This document shows, piece after piece, positions 46,275 through 59,020 of a stretch of DNA of 64,000 bases (its first letter is position 1; every line of letters starts with the position of its first letter). Source of the DNA: Paramacrobiotus metropolitanus (Eukaryota > Tardigrada > Eutardigrada > Parachela > Macrobiotidae); NCBI RefSeq assembly GCF_019649055.1, contig NW_026570226.1:2790001-2854000 (forward strand). The letters are read 5' to 3'. The notes below the pieces were generated by a model. The model ran no database searches. It saw nothing but the letters and a program-made list of their open reading frames with translations, and had not been told where the DNA came from. The translations under genes were made by a program, and so were the position numbers.

Positions 46275-48854
46275 ATGTGCGATGCATACAGCATCAATAA
46301 TATTCTGTAAATTCTTGGTCAGCCGAAGAAAATCCGTACGGTCATCAGGTGACAGTTTCCAGCATTCGCACATCAAATCGTAACTGCCAAAAAAAGGGCA
46401 CATGCAGGCGACAATACGGTTGCCGTTTTTAATTCACGGCAATTTAAAAACCAGATTCATAAATTTTTATTTCTTTGCGGCAAATTGCGGGCAAATTTTG
46501 CACTTATTTATTTATCCAAATTCCTGCATAATGCCTGCTGCAAAGAACTAAGCTGCACTTACATTATGATTGGACAAGCAGACGGCTTATCCAACCGTGA
46601 CCCCGTCTGCAGTGCCGTCAGGAAATCCGAAATGTTGTTCCCGGGTGAAATACGGAAGCCGGCGTAGGGTAAGGCGCCCAGGCTAAACATTTCCCATAAA
46701 ACCACACCAAACGACCACACGTCCGACTTCTCAGAATAAACTGCATTCTGGATAGATTCTGGCGGCATCCAGCGAACGGGTAGCGCCTCCTGTAAAATCA
46801 GGTATTTGACCTTCCGTAATTAATCTAGCCTTGAGGACTCCTTACGATGCATACTAGCTCATTATTCAATCGTACCTTAGACGCCTGGATAACATATTCC
46901 GAGCCTTGCCGCGCTAATCCAAAATCAGATATTTTGGCAACATTTCCATCACAGATGAGAATATTTCGAGCGGCTAGATCCCGGTGGACAATGGACGAGG
47001 CACTCAGGTACTCCATCCCACGACTAATCTGGCCAGCGTAAACGAGCAACGTTTGCGTGGACAAAACCAAACCCGCATATTGCATAGTATCCACAGGGCA
47101 CGATAGTTGCTCTTTGGTGAATTTAATTCGTTCCGCTTCATCTTCGTCATAGGCTAAGATGTCTCCGTCTGGGCTTACGTGGTTGTAAAACCGTTCCGCA
47201 CCAAGAACTTTCAGTAAATATTTGAGACAACCAAACTTAGCGTATTCAGTAACCACGAGGAGTTCTCCTGCATAAAGCGGTTATACAAGTACGTAAGCAG
47301 TTACACTCAGTTGTACTTCACGGTTTTAATACGGACACGGCACTAACCTTTCAGTACCACTCCAACGAGCTTCACAATATTCGGATGAGAATCCAGTGTC
47401 GTCAAAACTCTCAGTTCTTGCATCAGTTGTCGTCGTTCCATTAGATCCCGGTCATCTCTCACGCTTTTAACGGCAACCTCAGTTAGTGCAGACTGATGAT
47501 AACGTCCACGTAGGAGTCCTTTCCGGATAACGCTGGTCAAGCCACGACCCAAAACCATATTGGCTGGAAATGAAATACGAAACTTGTACAAGCAAATGCC
47601 CTTTAAAAACTTGGACTCAAGTACGAAAAGAAAAATGTTGCTGGTGCAAGGGACCATTTGGAGATCTTATACGAAATTTTGCGAATTTCAGTTCGGAGAT
47701 ACCTACTGATATGCAAATTAAGCAGCGAGATTTCCATTGCTCTCACGCGTGCATCAGCATGCAAATTCGCCGCTTCCGCGCTGAGATCAAACACCGTCAT
47801 CGTGTATTCACTTGGAACTTCAGAAACGCTGAGCGAAGCCGTCAAGTTTAATTTACTCTCGGCTCGCTCAGTACGACGCTGTCTGGCGCGCCACAGCAGA
47901 AAACAGGAAACTGTTACTGATGCTACCACTGCTACCGGAAGAATTACGCCCAGGATCACTTCAATACGGCCGTCTAACAAAAAATAGCAACCATCAGAAA
48001 ACAAACAGAAAAAGGACATCTTCATTACTCGAATGTCCACTGCTCGGTCGGCTGGAATATTGTCGAACAATAATGTAGTCAATTAGAAGCTCATAAGAAC
48101 GTTTAATTGATTGGTTTTGGCAAACTGATTCTTCGATGTCCGAAGTGGTAAACATATCGAATCTCATTGCAGGCCAGTCTTTCGGTTCCGGTACGGTAAG
48201 GTTAATTATCCGGCTGTCATCCAGAAAAAGTTCCACGCGCTCTTTAGTCCAGACTAGGCGGTACAGGTGAAAATCGAATGTCAGGTCTCTCTTGCTAAAA
48301 ATACCGCTGAAAATACGAAAGTTCATTACACATCACACACCCAAGTTTATTGTTTGTCCAAGCGTTGAACATGAACGCTGATTCTATGGTACTTGCCCCA
48401 AGTAGTGGTAACTTTGATAATAGTGACCATCTTTTCCCGAAGCCGTAATGTAATTTACCACACCACCGATATCGCGTGGATATTTTGCAACAGCACCAAT
48501 GTAAACCTCCCATGGACGTACATCAGACGACAGCCTCAACAGCGAGCCTCCGCTGGCTTCCTCAGCTGACATGCTGGGATATTTGAATCGAATTAGCAGT
48601 TCACCGTATTTAAAAGTAAAATTCCTGGTGCGGATATAGCCGATATCGTTGCGGTACAGTGATCCATTGTCACAGTTTAGAACACTTCGCAGTGACAATA
48701 CACCGTTATTAACGCGCACTTTCTGCCAAGATTTCATGTCCCATTTCTCAAAATCTAACGTCTCGAAATCATCCCGGAACACTTCAACCCTCTCTTCATC
48801 ACAAAGTCCTCGTGCGAGGAGAAGACACAGGCATACGGATAAAAACTGATCCAT
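46275..48854 (-). CDS. Receptor tyrosine kinase with GH16-like ectodomain
   Basis: Approximate exons (minus): 48854-48410, 48313-48031, 47974-47705, 47562-47346, 47258-46830, 46800-46560, 46401-46275. Signal peptide ([15 protein letters not shown]), then a jelly-roll region like glycoside hydrolase family 16 ([47 protein letters not shown] at its end). The GH16 E-x-D-x-x-E site is replaced by EVYIGA, so it should bind rather than cut glycans. A membrane segment ([20 protein letters not shown]) leads to a tyrosine kinase: glycine loop [12 protein letters not shown] lysine, [42 protein letters not shown]. All catalytic residues are present. The junction between the first two exons is unresolved. 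Confidence 0.72.
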
Positions 48855-49678
48855 AGAAACGACAATGAAGAAACCGTATTTATTTTTGTCAGATCATGAC
48901 CAGCATCTTACTGTTTTTTGGTTATGATCGCGTTGTCATGCAGGCTTATCGCTTCTGTATAACAGCTGTTTCTTGCCGGGTAGACAGCAAAAAGTGTCAA
49001 AAAAACTGCAAAACTGCCCGAAGGATTATTTGACTCAAAGAAAAAATAAATCGTTGAGCGTGATCACCTACGAGATGTTACCCGAAACCGGTTTCTTGGC
49101 CTTTTTAAATGCTTTGCATTCGTATGCTTTTCTAATACGCTTAGTGGGCGGGAAATACCATTATGCGGATATAGCCAGCCTAAACGAGGCACAACATCCA
49201 GTATCCATTCGAAAGAACTTTGCAAGCAACCGGGGCCGCAGCCGGTGTACGGAAATAAAACCCTGAAGCCTGAAGATTTAGGTTGTTTTCCTTCGCACTT
49301 TGAACTTAACCTTTTGGTATATGGATAAAAGAAACGAAGTCAAAAACTGCTGCTCTTGGAACAATGTTTTCCTAATAAGTCGCAAAAGCTTCGTTAATTT
49401 TAATTTTGATATACTATTTTGTGTTGCAGACAGCAGTTCACATGGCAGTCGTTTATACAGTAGTACATATCCCTGTAATAAAAATACAGCTCGGGGCAAA
49501 CGGCAAAGCTAGTGGAATTTTTAACGCCGATTAAATCTTGCTCTTGAAAGCAGACAACCTATGCATTGCTGACGAGCAGTAAATTATAAACAGCAAAGCG
49601 TTCTGGCTCAGAACTCTGAAGTGTAGAACATTTCTACTGCAGCTAAACCGTTCAAATTTCAGTAGAATCATACTAACA
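48855..49678. promoter_or_regulatory. Shared upstream region of the two divergent kinase genes
   Basis: About 820 bases separate two start codons pointing away from each other, so a bidirectional promoter is possible. No specific motif is claimed. Confidence 0.35.
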
Positions 49679-52600
49679 ATGAGACAATTTTTTATGATCC
49701 ACTGTATGTCTGTCGTATTTGCTGACATGGTGGAAGTTTTCCGCGACGATTTTAACGATAGCATTCTGGATAGCACAAAATGGTCCATAACGTGTAAAAG
49801 TCATTCCGGAAATTATTTTGATTCTGATAACGTGCGGCTTAAAAACGGCTCACTGTCACTAGGCTCGGGAAGCCGTAACAACGGTTCACAACTAATCCCG
49901 ACAAGCGCGAATATCCACACATCAGGGAAATTTAACTATACGTACGGTGAACTTGTTATGCGGTTCAAGCTGCCGGTGGGCGGCAATTATATCACCAGTT
50001 TTGCCTTCCAAATGGCGGCGTATTATTTTATCGATGCAGTCGGGAGGTACATAATAATGCGACAAATGCGTGGGGGGTTAGGTTTATTCAATCAAAGCCA
50101 AACCATGGGCAGAAAGCTTCTACCATTCGGGCTGAGGCTCTGACCAAAATGAGCAGAATATGCAAACAGAACACGGCAACCCAATCAGACGGCCGAAAGG
50201 TCATCTTAAAACAGCATGTTTTACTAAAAACAAAACTACAGCACGATAGCATAAAGAAAATTCTAAAATGGCTAAAGCCAGACATCCCATATCCACGATG
50301 ATCCGAAGACGGGAGGGTGGGAGGAAACAACTTTGCGGCGAGCAAAATGATGGCCGGACTGCAGTGGTAGGCGCTTATATAGGCATCCGGGTAGAAGTGG
50401 ATCCTGGTTGTTGAATGGCAACACGACAATACTAAGCAGCGACAGCCGGTTGGCCCGCTGACTTTTCTCAAAATAATAACCAGATTCCAAAAGGAATCTT
50501 CCACGTTTTTATGGCCAATGCACTGACGATGGTATGGTGCCTGTGATCAATTTGGTCGGTAGGCCGGATGTACCGCATATTCTATTGAGCGACGTGGACT
50601 ATATGGATTTGGGCGGCGGCACTGCGCACAGGAAGGACTATATTTACATGTACGTATGATTCTAGTCCCAGTACGATATAAAGGAATACTATTAGATCAG
50701 AAGAGCTGTTTCTCAGCCTCTTTGTAGCTTTGCCCTCTTACAACGCTGGTGCTGAAGCAAATACTCGTAATATGATGACGGAATGTACAGTACAGTAGCG
50801 ATGTGAACGTAAAGTGACGGTTTTACTCGTAGTTATCATTATTTCTCGCCCTTTATAAAAGTTTCTTATTATGTTCAGATTTACTTTGGGTTTTTCTACG
50901 CGGATGCGCAGTGTCTGTATAAGTCCGTGTGTGGCAGCATTTTGGGCGTCAGCCATGCGTAGTTCTCGGATTTTGAGTTTTGGGAGTTTCGGAGTTATTA
51001 ATTAAATTTACCGTCGGAGATGTAGTTTCTCGTTTGCGTAGGTTCGTAGACTCAGCTATGCCACATTGAGATTATCAGCTCATACTGTGTTGTTGAGTAG
51101 GTCGGTAGGATAGATTATTTACGGTAATTATTACTATCGTACTAATCTCTCTGTCAATAATATCAACTCACTTCCCAGGCTATGGGCGTACTTAACGCAG
51201 TTGGCGACAGCGATTACAGCCTGTAATCTACAGGTGAGCTTTGAGGTGACTCTACAGGTGACCTGTAATTTACAGGTGAGCTTTGAGACACATTTTGATG
51301 TTTCTGGTGGAAGTGCAAGGAAGCGATCTAAAGGGACGGTAACTGGAATACGTAATTCGGTGCTTTTTCGATCCTGTTCGAGTTATCATGTTCGGAAATA
51401 GTCGGGATATTAATTACATATACTTTTTCCGTGGCCGGATTTTTTGAGCCAGTTAGCCATACGCAACATTAAAAAATTCAGCGTTGTCATGTATCGGTGC
51501 ATTTTAGTTGTCTCTGGTACGCCTGGCGAACCGCCAAGCAGTGAGTGCAATAGAGCATTCTGATGATTTTTGAAATGTATGTTCCTAAGCGTTGCCAGCC
51601 ATTGCGGGGGTTCGACGCACCCTGACTTTTTAAATCAAAAGGTACCATAGCTCTCTCCTCCGTAGATTAACGCGTTTAGGGTTCCTCTAGAGTTCCATTG
51701 GTTCCAAAAGTTCAACCGGTTTCCAAGTTACACCTGCCTTCCAAGTAAAAACGGTAGCATGATAATTGATAAGTGCCCGATGAAACCGCAACCAACGTTC
51801 TTGTTGCAAGTGATAACAATGGAACCTAAGGAACTCTACTGGAACCCAGTGGAACTGTTTGAACTAATGCACACCATCTCATTGCGCCCTTATGTGTAAT
51901 TCCAATGGAACACATGGAACTGTTTGAACTACTGTATATCTCTCAACGCGCGTACAAATGGAACCTGTAGAAATATGGCAAAGCGAAAGCATATATGATT
52001 ATTCACGGTTCCAACAGTTCCAATTGGGTTCTATAGGTAACGAGAGGTTCTATTGGTGTCACATACGTTTTGCAATGAGGCGGTGTAAGTAATTCCAACA
52101 GTTCCAGTCGGTTACAATGGGTTTTATAGGTTGAACGGGTATTATCACCAAGACAAAAAAATTACAGCAGTTTCAACAGATCAAATTCGTTCCAATATAC
52201 TTCCATAAGTTCCGCTGATACCACACTCTTTTGCAGTGCATGAAGTTTTCTAGTTTTTGTTGCGATTTTAAAGGCCGGTACAGGGAAACAATGCCTTAGG
52301 TGCCTCTCCAAGGTACGATTCGATTATGTCTCCGTTGTTGCACTTCGTTCTTACTTGCATAAAGTCAATTCCAATCTTCATTGAAAACAGTAAGAGGAGA
52401 TCCATTAAGTAGTCGACGGGTTTGAGGAACTAATCGATGACCCACTTCACTTTTAAAAGTTTTAAACGATAAAAATTATTTTAAAGCATTTACTTGTAGT
52501 GATGCAGACTTAACCCTGGATTATCACATCCTCAAGCTGGTGTGGACGCGCGATTTGCTTGGTTGGTTTTTGGATGATCAGATGGTTTCCAACGCGACTG

Positions 52601-54699
52601 TACCCGGGCTCTCAACATGGCCGAAAATGTACATAGCCATTACCAACCTTGTACTCAGCAAACCGTTCCCTGTACAAAAACCAAACTTTACTGGCAGTGC
52701 AACCAGAGCATACCAGGAACTGTTAATCGATTACATAGTCGTCTCGCAGTTCAGGAGGCAAACAGAAACAGGTGCTCAATGTATAATAACTTGATAATAA
52801 CCAATGTATAATAAATTATAATATAATATTATAATATTATATTAAATTATAATATTGTATAATAATTACCAGTTTACAGTAAAATCTTGAACACCTGCGG
52901 TTTCGTTTAATGTAGGCGCAGGTTTTACTTTATAATATATTATACAAGTAACAAATTTTGGTAAACATTAAATAATCACCTCTGCTAACATTTTATCACA
53001 CTTAACGCTCATGTTCTTATCCAGTGCATGCGTCACGAGTCATTTTGGGCACGATCATCCCCGTCACGCTTATCGCTGTGACTGTTACTCTCCTTTGGTT
53101 TGTCGTGAAACGAAAGCTGTGGAAGCACGGCGATATGAAGAAAATTAGTCCGGCCAGTGGTCTGCGTACCATGATCGGCCGCTTGCGAAATCCGTTTCCT
53201 TTTAACGCGGATACGTTTCCCCTGGACTTGGAGTCTACGCAGCGCTTGCAGCATTTAGAAATTCCTTTAGCCAAAGTGAAATTAGGTAATTCTTCTGATT
53301 ATTATTGGCTGAACCATACAACAGTATATTGTTAACTGTGACCGGTTCGATGTCAAATTATAAACTGACAATTAATGCTCAGATGTTTTCGCTGAATTTC
53401 CAAAGAGTTTATGATGACCTTTAAACAGCGGGGATCTTAAGCCAGAGCCCTTCTTGTATCGTTCGAAGGGGATTCCTTGAAGGCCCTGATGACCGTCCAA
53501 GGGTAACGACTGTGGCTGTGAAAATGCCAACTGTCTCCGAAAAGGCCGAGGAGGAGATGGAAATTATGGCTGACGTTGGCCAACACCTAAATATCATCAG
53601 ACTGCATGGGTTCGTCTTGAAAGGTCCGTCTTATTTTGCTTTTTATTAGCTTGGTAGTTAGTTTTAGGATGCTTGGAGTCTATTGAACATTGAAGGGGAA
53701 ATTAAAATGAGACTGATATTGTTTAGGGGAACTCATGTTGCTGTACGAATACGCTTCATTGGGAGCGCTTTCTAACTATCTCAAAATGCACCGTGGTGTT
53801 TGGTTTTACAACCATGTCAGTCCAAATGGAGAGCTGCTGTCGTATAATTCGGAAATGGCGGATGAGCTCCAACAGGTTGCCATCCGAAATGTCCAGGAAA
53901 CCGAAATGGACGGATTCGATGGACAGCTGCTCTCCACTCGGGATCTTTTGAGGATTGCCTACCATATCAGTCAAGGTGTGGCGTATCTCCACAGCCGCTC
54001 GATTATTCACCGTGATCTGTCGGCGAATAATGTGATGATCTGCAATGGGCATGTGGCTAAAATCGCCGGATTTGGAATGGCTAAGCAGACACGGAGATAC
54101 GTCGCCCTTGATACACAGGTAGATTATGGGCGGTAATCGAATGCGTAAAATCCATATATCTTATGAAACAGGAAGAGATTACCATGACGGAAGGGAGATA
54201 AGTTTTCTCGAACATATGCTGTTACTTTTTAAAACAGGAAACATTATGCGACCGTTGGATGGCCCCAGAATCCATTACGGATCGAACATTTTCTGCCGAA
54301 TCCGATATGTGGACCCTGGGAGTGCTTATGTGGGAATTGTTTAGCCTGAGCTGTCTTCCATACGAAGAGCTTGTTGAGAACCCGTACCCTAATTGGCCGA
54401 CATTACTGCAGAACGGACTGCGTTTAGGAAGACCGGAAGCTTGTCCTGGAGCAATGTGATAAGAATTTAATATTATCAACGATTTTTTTTGCAGATACTC
54501 TCTAATGCGTGAGTGTTGGCAGTGGATACCGCAAGAGCGCACGGATGCTGCTCGACTGTCGCAGGCGCTTCGCACGGTGAATGACAATATTTCCGATGAA
54601 ACATACCTACGTTTGGATTACTGGTACGCCCAGAATAGGGATGCCAGCCCTGCGGAAGGAGCCGGAGGCAGTGATGACTATAGTGTCACTGCACAATAA
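49679..54699 (+). CDS. GH16-like receptor pseudokinase
   Basis: Paralogue of the divergent neighbour. Visible exons: 49679 to about 50046 (signal peptide, [28 protein letters not shown]), probably 50484-50649, 52500 to about 52770 (YHILKLVWTRDLLGWFLDD; LLIDYIVVSQF), about 53016-53285 (membrane segment VILGTIIPVTLIAVTVTLLW), about 53430-53622, 53727-54119, 54247-54459 and 54496-54699. Kinase: glycine loop degraded (LSQSPSCIVRRG against [12 protein letters not shown]), VAVK lysine kept, HRDLSANN kept, DFG changed to GFG (IAGFGMA), APES and SDMWTLGVLMWELFSL kept. Loss of the Mg-binding aspartate and of the loop glycines predicts little or no catalysis. The 50649-52500 intron holds foldback repeats. 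Exon edges uncertain. Confidence 0.65.
51220..51287. repeat. Two 26-bp direct repeats, each with a palindromic head
   Basis: CCTGTAATCTACAGGTGAGC (51220) and CCTGTAATTTACAGGTGAGC (51262) start two copies of a unit spaced 42 bases apart; each begins with a near-perfect CCTGTA..TACAGG palindrome. Confidence 0.6.
51640..52200. repeat. GGAAC/GTTCC-rich foldback region
   Basis: The left half is rich in TGGAAC and GGAACTGTTTGAACTA, the right half in GTTCCAACAGTTCC; segments such as ATGTGTAATTCC near 51890 and the reverse complement of GTAATTCCAACAGTTCC near 52090 pair. This looks like a decayed inverted-repeat element in the pseudokinase intron. Confidence 0.4.
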
Positions 54700-54989
54700 C
54701 AGATTTACGATGATTTCGTTAGAAGACCACCACTACCTCGCTCTTATGACCATCACTATATATTCCAACCAAGTCTTACGAAACCTGTTGAAAGCGTGGC
54801 GTCTACCGAGCACAGATGTGCGAACGAAAGAACACGCCGCTGCCAAACAAACTTTATTAAAGTCGAAGAATTTAATACAGGCACAAAGCCCAATCATCAA
54901 AACGCTATTCGGCGTGAAAATCAGGAAGATCTAGATGAAATCTCTCAGCTACGGGACGTAGCTGAGAATGAAAATCTTCGAAAATCTCG

Positions 54990-55215
54990 AAAATGAAATA
55001 GGTTTCGCAGAATACCAAAGAATACCTAGAATACCTAAGAAATCTTAGAAACCTCAGAAACCTAAGAACCCCAAAGAAACATAAGAAACCAAAGAAACCA
55101 AAGAAACTTAAGAAACCTAAGATACCTGAGAAACCTGAGAAACCTAAGAAACCTAACAAACCTAAGAAACCTGAGAAACCTAAGAAACCTGAGAAACCGA
55201 AGAAAACATGAAGAA
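54990..55215. repeat. Nine-base tandem repeat (AGAAACCTA-type)
   Basis: About 25 imperfect copies of a GAAACCTAA-like 9-mer. It begins about 50 bases beyond the coding end of the neighbouring minus-strand retrotransposon and may be its 3' tail. Confidence 0.7.
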
Positions 55216-55261
55216 ACGTAAGAAGACATAAAAAACATAAGAAATGCCTAAATCCAAGTCT

Positions 55262-57440
55262 AAGTCATAAAGTCCAAGTTGTAGTGCGCGGTGTTATCTT
55301 TTACTTGGATCATGTCCAGGAGGTAGGCCGGAAGTGAGAACTGATCTTTGTTCCAGAACTTGAACAACCACACCGCATCGCTCTGACGTCATCGGTCGAA
55401 TATATCAGGAATACCCAACTTCTGATACAGTTCCGGAGTAACCGGCATCTTGTAATCAGTGATGGTTTTCACAGCTTTACGTTGCAGTCCGTCCAGCTTG
55501 TCGCGCTCGTCGAAGACGCTGCAGACCATACCGGCGACTGGTGTCCAATATGGCATCCAAAGCAAGCGTGGTAAAGACCTTTGCGCTGTGACATGCTGAG
55601 CCCTTCTTGTGCCCGCTTAATCATGGCAATGCCGAAATTCCCCTTCCGCTGCACCTTTCTGAACTGCTCACTCCACTTCAAGTGGTTATCGATCTCAACA
55701 CCGAGATACCGTACACATTTTGCAATGCTGACAACCGACCCGTTGATGACGACTTCCGGATCCGGTTGTTTGTTTCGGTCAGAACATAAGTAAATGGCTT
55801 GGCATTTCTTTCCATTTACGTGCAAGAGATTTTCTTCCAAAACCTGGCCGACACGCACCAGTCCAGCATTCAGTTTAGCGGCCGCAATACTTTTCGTTTT
55901 TCCAGTTGCATGGACAATTGTGTCGTCTGCAAAACAATCAACCTCACAATCTTCTGCGTTAACAGTAAGTACATCATTAATGTAGATGGTGAACAGGATT
56001 GGTCCGAGCACTGTGCCCTGCGGGGCGCCAGATGTTAATGGCAGCCAGTCGGATGTTCGTTTCCCATCTCGTACTCTTTGCACTCTGCCGGTAAGGTAAC
56101 TATGTAGCCATTGCACTACGATATCCCCGGCTCCGATTTTCTTCATCTTGTACAGTAGTCGCGAATGGCTTACACTGTCAAATGCTTTCTTGAGGTCTAA
56201 AAAACACACTGCTGTCACATTCGTGCTATCCAATGCCTTTTTCCATTTCTCCGTTGTTTTTAACAATAGCGTTTCACAAGAATGACCGTCTCTGAATCCA
56301 GACTGATTGGGGGATAAGATCTGTTGTTCTTTCAAAAAACGCACTAACTGCAATTGGACGCATTTCTCAAACACCTTCGAGAAATTACAAAGTAGCGAAA
56401 TGGGGCGGAAATCATCAACACACTGCGGGGAAACACTTTTTGGCAAGGGGTAAACTTCGGCTTTTTTGAAGACGGACGGAAACACTCCCTCCTTCAGCGA
56501 CTGATTCACCATTTGCGTAAGGACTGGAGCGATGAGCGGCGTGATTTTCTGTAACAGTTTTGGTAGCATCCCGTTTGGTCCGGGGCTTTTTTTCTTCGCG
56601 GCCATTCGATGAAGTATCCCAGCCACCACTGCTGTATCAACATGCGCAAACCTAGAAAACAAAGCGTTACTATCGTCCCCCAGTGGCGGTCGCTCTGGAG
56701 GATCGTGCGGAGCCCCGTGTTGGCCCATTGTCACAAAATGCTGATTAATCGCATTTAAATTAACTGCAACCGCATTAGGTTTCGCCTCTTTTTTCATTGT
56801 TCTGCCGATTTCTTTCCACACTACGTCACTCCTGCGCTGATTTTCTTTGAAAAACGCCTCTTTAGCATTTAAAATAGCCGTGGTCACTTCTAGCTTCACT
56901 CGCTTATACTCTCGGGCTTGGTGATCGTACATCGGTGTCCCACGTGATCTGCATTTCTCTTCGTACAGTTGGTCTTTAATCTTTAGCATAGCTTTTAAAT
57001 CATCGTTCATCCACGGTGGAGATGCACGCTTTACACGGCGGGAGCGTGTAGGAAAACATTTGTCAACCACAGCTGAGAGGTCTTGCACGAAATTCTCCAC
57101 AACTTCATTCACGTCACGTTGTTCATCATACTGTTCGTAGCGCTTCACTGTTTCACCGATTTCATCCAAAAACTTGTTATCGTCCGTATGGCTCCACAAT
57201 CGAAATTGAATTGTTTTGTGAACTGGAATTTTAGTTTTGTACTGTGCAACAGTACGACACAGGCGGTGATCCGAAAACTTACATCGGTAGCAGGCATACT
57301 GGCATACAGGGAAGGCGGGGAGCACAACATAGTATCGATTTTGGTGCAGCTGATAGAATTCATGTTATCCTTCTTCATTTTCCTGTTGGCCACGCGAGTA
57401 TAACCTATCACCTTTTCGTCGAGATTAAAATTTGTTTGCA
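55262..57440 (-). mobile_element. 5'-truncated, inactivated non-LTR retrotransposon (CR1/Jockey-like)
   Basis: Minus strand. The end of an apurinic endonuclease domain (frame near 57440-57310, then SDHRLCRTVAQY after a frameshift) is followed by a linker and a full reverse transcriptase: PRS-type motif DDFRPISLLCNFSKVFEKC, FLDLKKAFDSVSH, GAPQGTVLGPILFTIYINDV, CFADDT, and YLGVEI. The main frame runs 57325-55469. Near 55540 a second frameshift moves the C-terminal part (KLDGLQRKAVKTITDYKMP...) to another frame, which has a TGA at about 55390 before ending near 55262. The N-terminal endonuclease is missing. Family assignment by motif only. Confidence 0.75.
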
Positions 57441-58890
57441 GATCATGGTAATAGCGGTGGTACGGAGTACTACTGATGGAAGTATTTATATAAATAAACT
57501 TCCGGCAGCCAAGGCAGTAAAGGGTTGTTGCGGCTGGCTGCCAGGGAACGGAAATGCCCAGGCTGGTTCAAGTTGATATTGAATCGACCAGGCCATTTTT
57601 GCTCAAGGCCGGCAACTAAAACATCGCCTCGATGAATTTGAGAAAGATCAACAGGAGTGCCTGCACAAAGTCGCCAAGTGCATCCTGCGTTTTTCATCCT
57701 GGAGAATCGTGGCTGTCCAGCCAAATTGTCAGCGGCTTGTGTCAACAGTCATAACCACCCATGTTCAAGAAGTTGAAGAATCAGTCAAACCGGGCGTTGC
57801 TTTAAAGCGTTGCTTTAACCTCATGGCACTACTGTTTAAAGCAACGCCCCAGACAATAACGCCATGAGATTAATGAATGAATGTCCGCCAAAACTTTAAT
57901 TAATATACAACATTTGATGACGCAAGGAAATTTTTACAATAAGCATCCACACTACCCTCCGGCGCCATGCGGGCCAGCCCGGGTACCTTACGGTTAACTC
58001 TAAGCAAAAAAAAAGGATACAATCCTAAATGATCAGGCAGCCTTGCGATGATCACTTATCATTGTCTCCATTTTTAAAGCATTAACCTTTCGGAAATTGC
58101 ATACCGTATGAATGAAAAGGCACGAAGCGGTGAATTACTTTTATGGAGGACGGCAGCAGTGAGCCGCTAAGAGTGAACAGTCCCATGGTGGTGGAGAGGA
58201 TAGCAGATCATCGCGAATTGTGTAACATTTTCACTTATTTATTCAGAGCTTGGCCTGCATCACATGCCCGGAACGCGATACGGCTGGTATTGCATTTATC
58301 ATCAAACATCCAGTGCGAACCCCTTCAAGTTTGTGTACCATTGACGTCAATGGGATTACGGGAACGGATGGCTGTTGCCTGTTCCTATATCTACTTAGTC
58401 AGCTAAACCAGAACGAAGAGCAAATAGACATTTTGCAGCAGGTAGGCAGCTACAAGCGCCAGCAGCTTTTGCCAGGAAGTATTGTGAAAGCAGAAATGTT
58501 TGAACAGCGTCAGTGTTACTAATACATCTACGGCAACGCGGACATGATCTGCACCAAAACCACGGCGAGCAGGTAATGGATAAAGACGCGCTAGAGCAAA
58601 AGGTCAACTAAAATTTTCTATACCATTGGTTAAACAGATTACCATGAAATTATACTATGAAAACAAAATGAATGAAATTAGGTTGCAGTCATTGTTGTCT
58701 TGGCGGCTTTTGCCCATTAAAATGTAATAGGTATCCGCTTTCAGTAAAATATTAACGTATACGTACACGTAACCAAGTACTCTACTTACAACGCATATGT
58801 ATTTGCTTGATAACACTATTATGTACATGTGCTGGATACTATAACAGCTGATACTCTAGCCAGTATGTGCAGGCAGTAACTTGGTGCATA
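57441..58890. other. Intergenic between retrotransposons
   Basis: A weakly gene-like minus frame at 57470-57745 may be more of the retrotransposon's 5' part but has no motif I can name. A 15-bp perfect inverted repeat lies at 57792-57849. Confidence 0.35.
57792..57849. repeat. 15-bp perfect inverted repeat
   Basis: GGGCGTTGCTTTAAA (57792-57806) and TTTAAAGCAACGCCC (57835-57849), spacer 28 bases; a second pair CTCATGGC / GCCATGAG overlaps it. Confidence 0.6.
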
Positions 58891-58904
58891 ATAACAACAC
58901 AATA

Positions 58905-59020
58905 AGCGTTCAATAAAACAATCGTTCCACAGCAAGAACACTTCCTCTATACTATCTTGCTCCGTAATCGTGCCCGTTACGCATACCGCAATCCCGCGCT
59001 GTATCTGTATGGACAAACGC
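58905..59020 (-). mobile_element. Solitary 3' fragment of the endonuclease-type retrotransposon
   Basis: Codes IQIQRGIAVCVTGTI and QDSIEEVFLL, matching MQIQRGNAICVMGTI and QDSIEEVFLL at the C-terminus of the element at 60303-62360. The rest of that copy is absent, as expected for severe 5' truncation during target-primed reverse transcription. Confidence 0.7.

Noticed and set aside
50088-50504. 138-codon minus frame
   Set aside because: Opposite strand to a probable exon of the pseudokinase gene (50484-50649) and without any family features.
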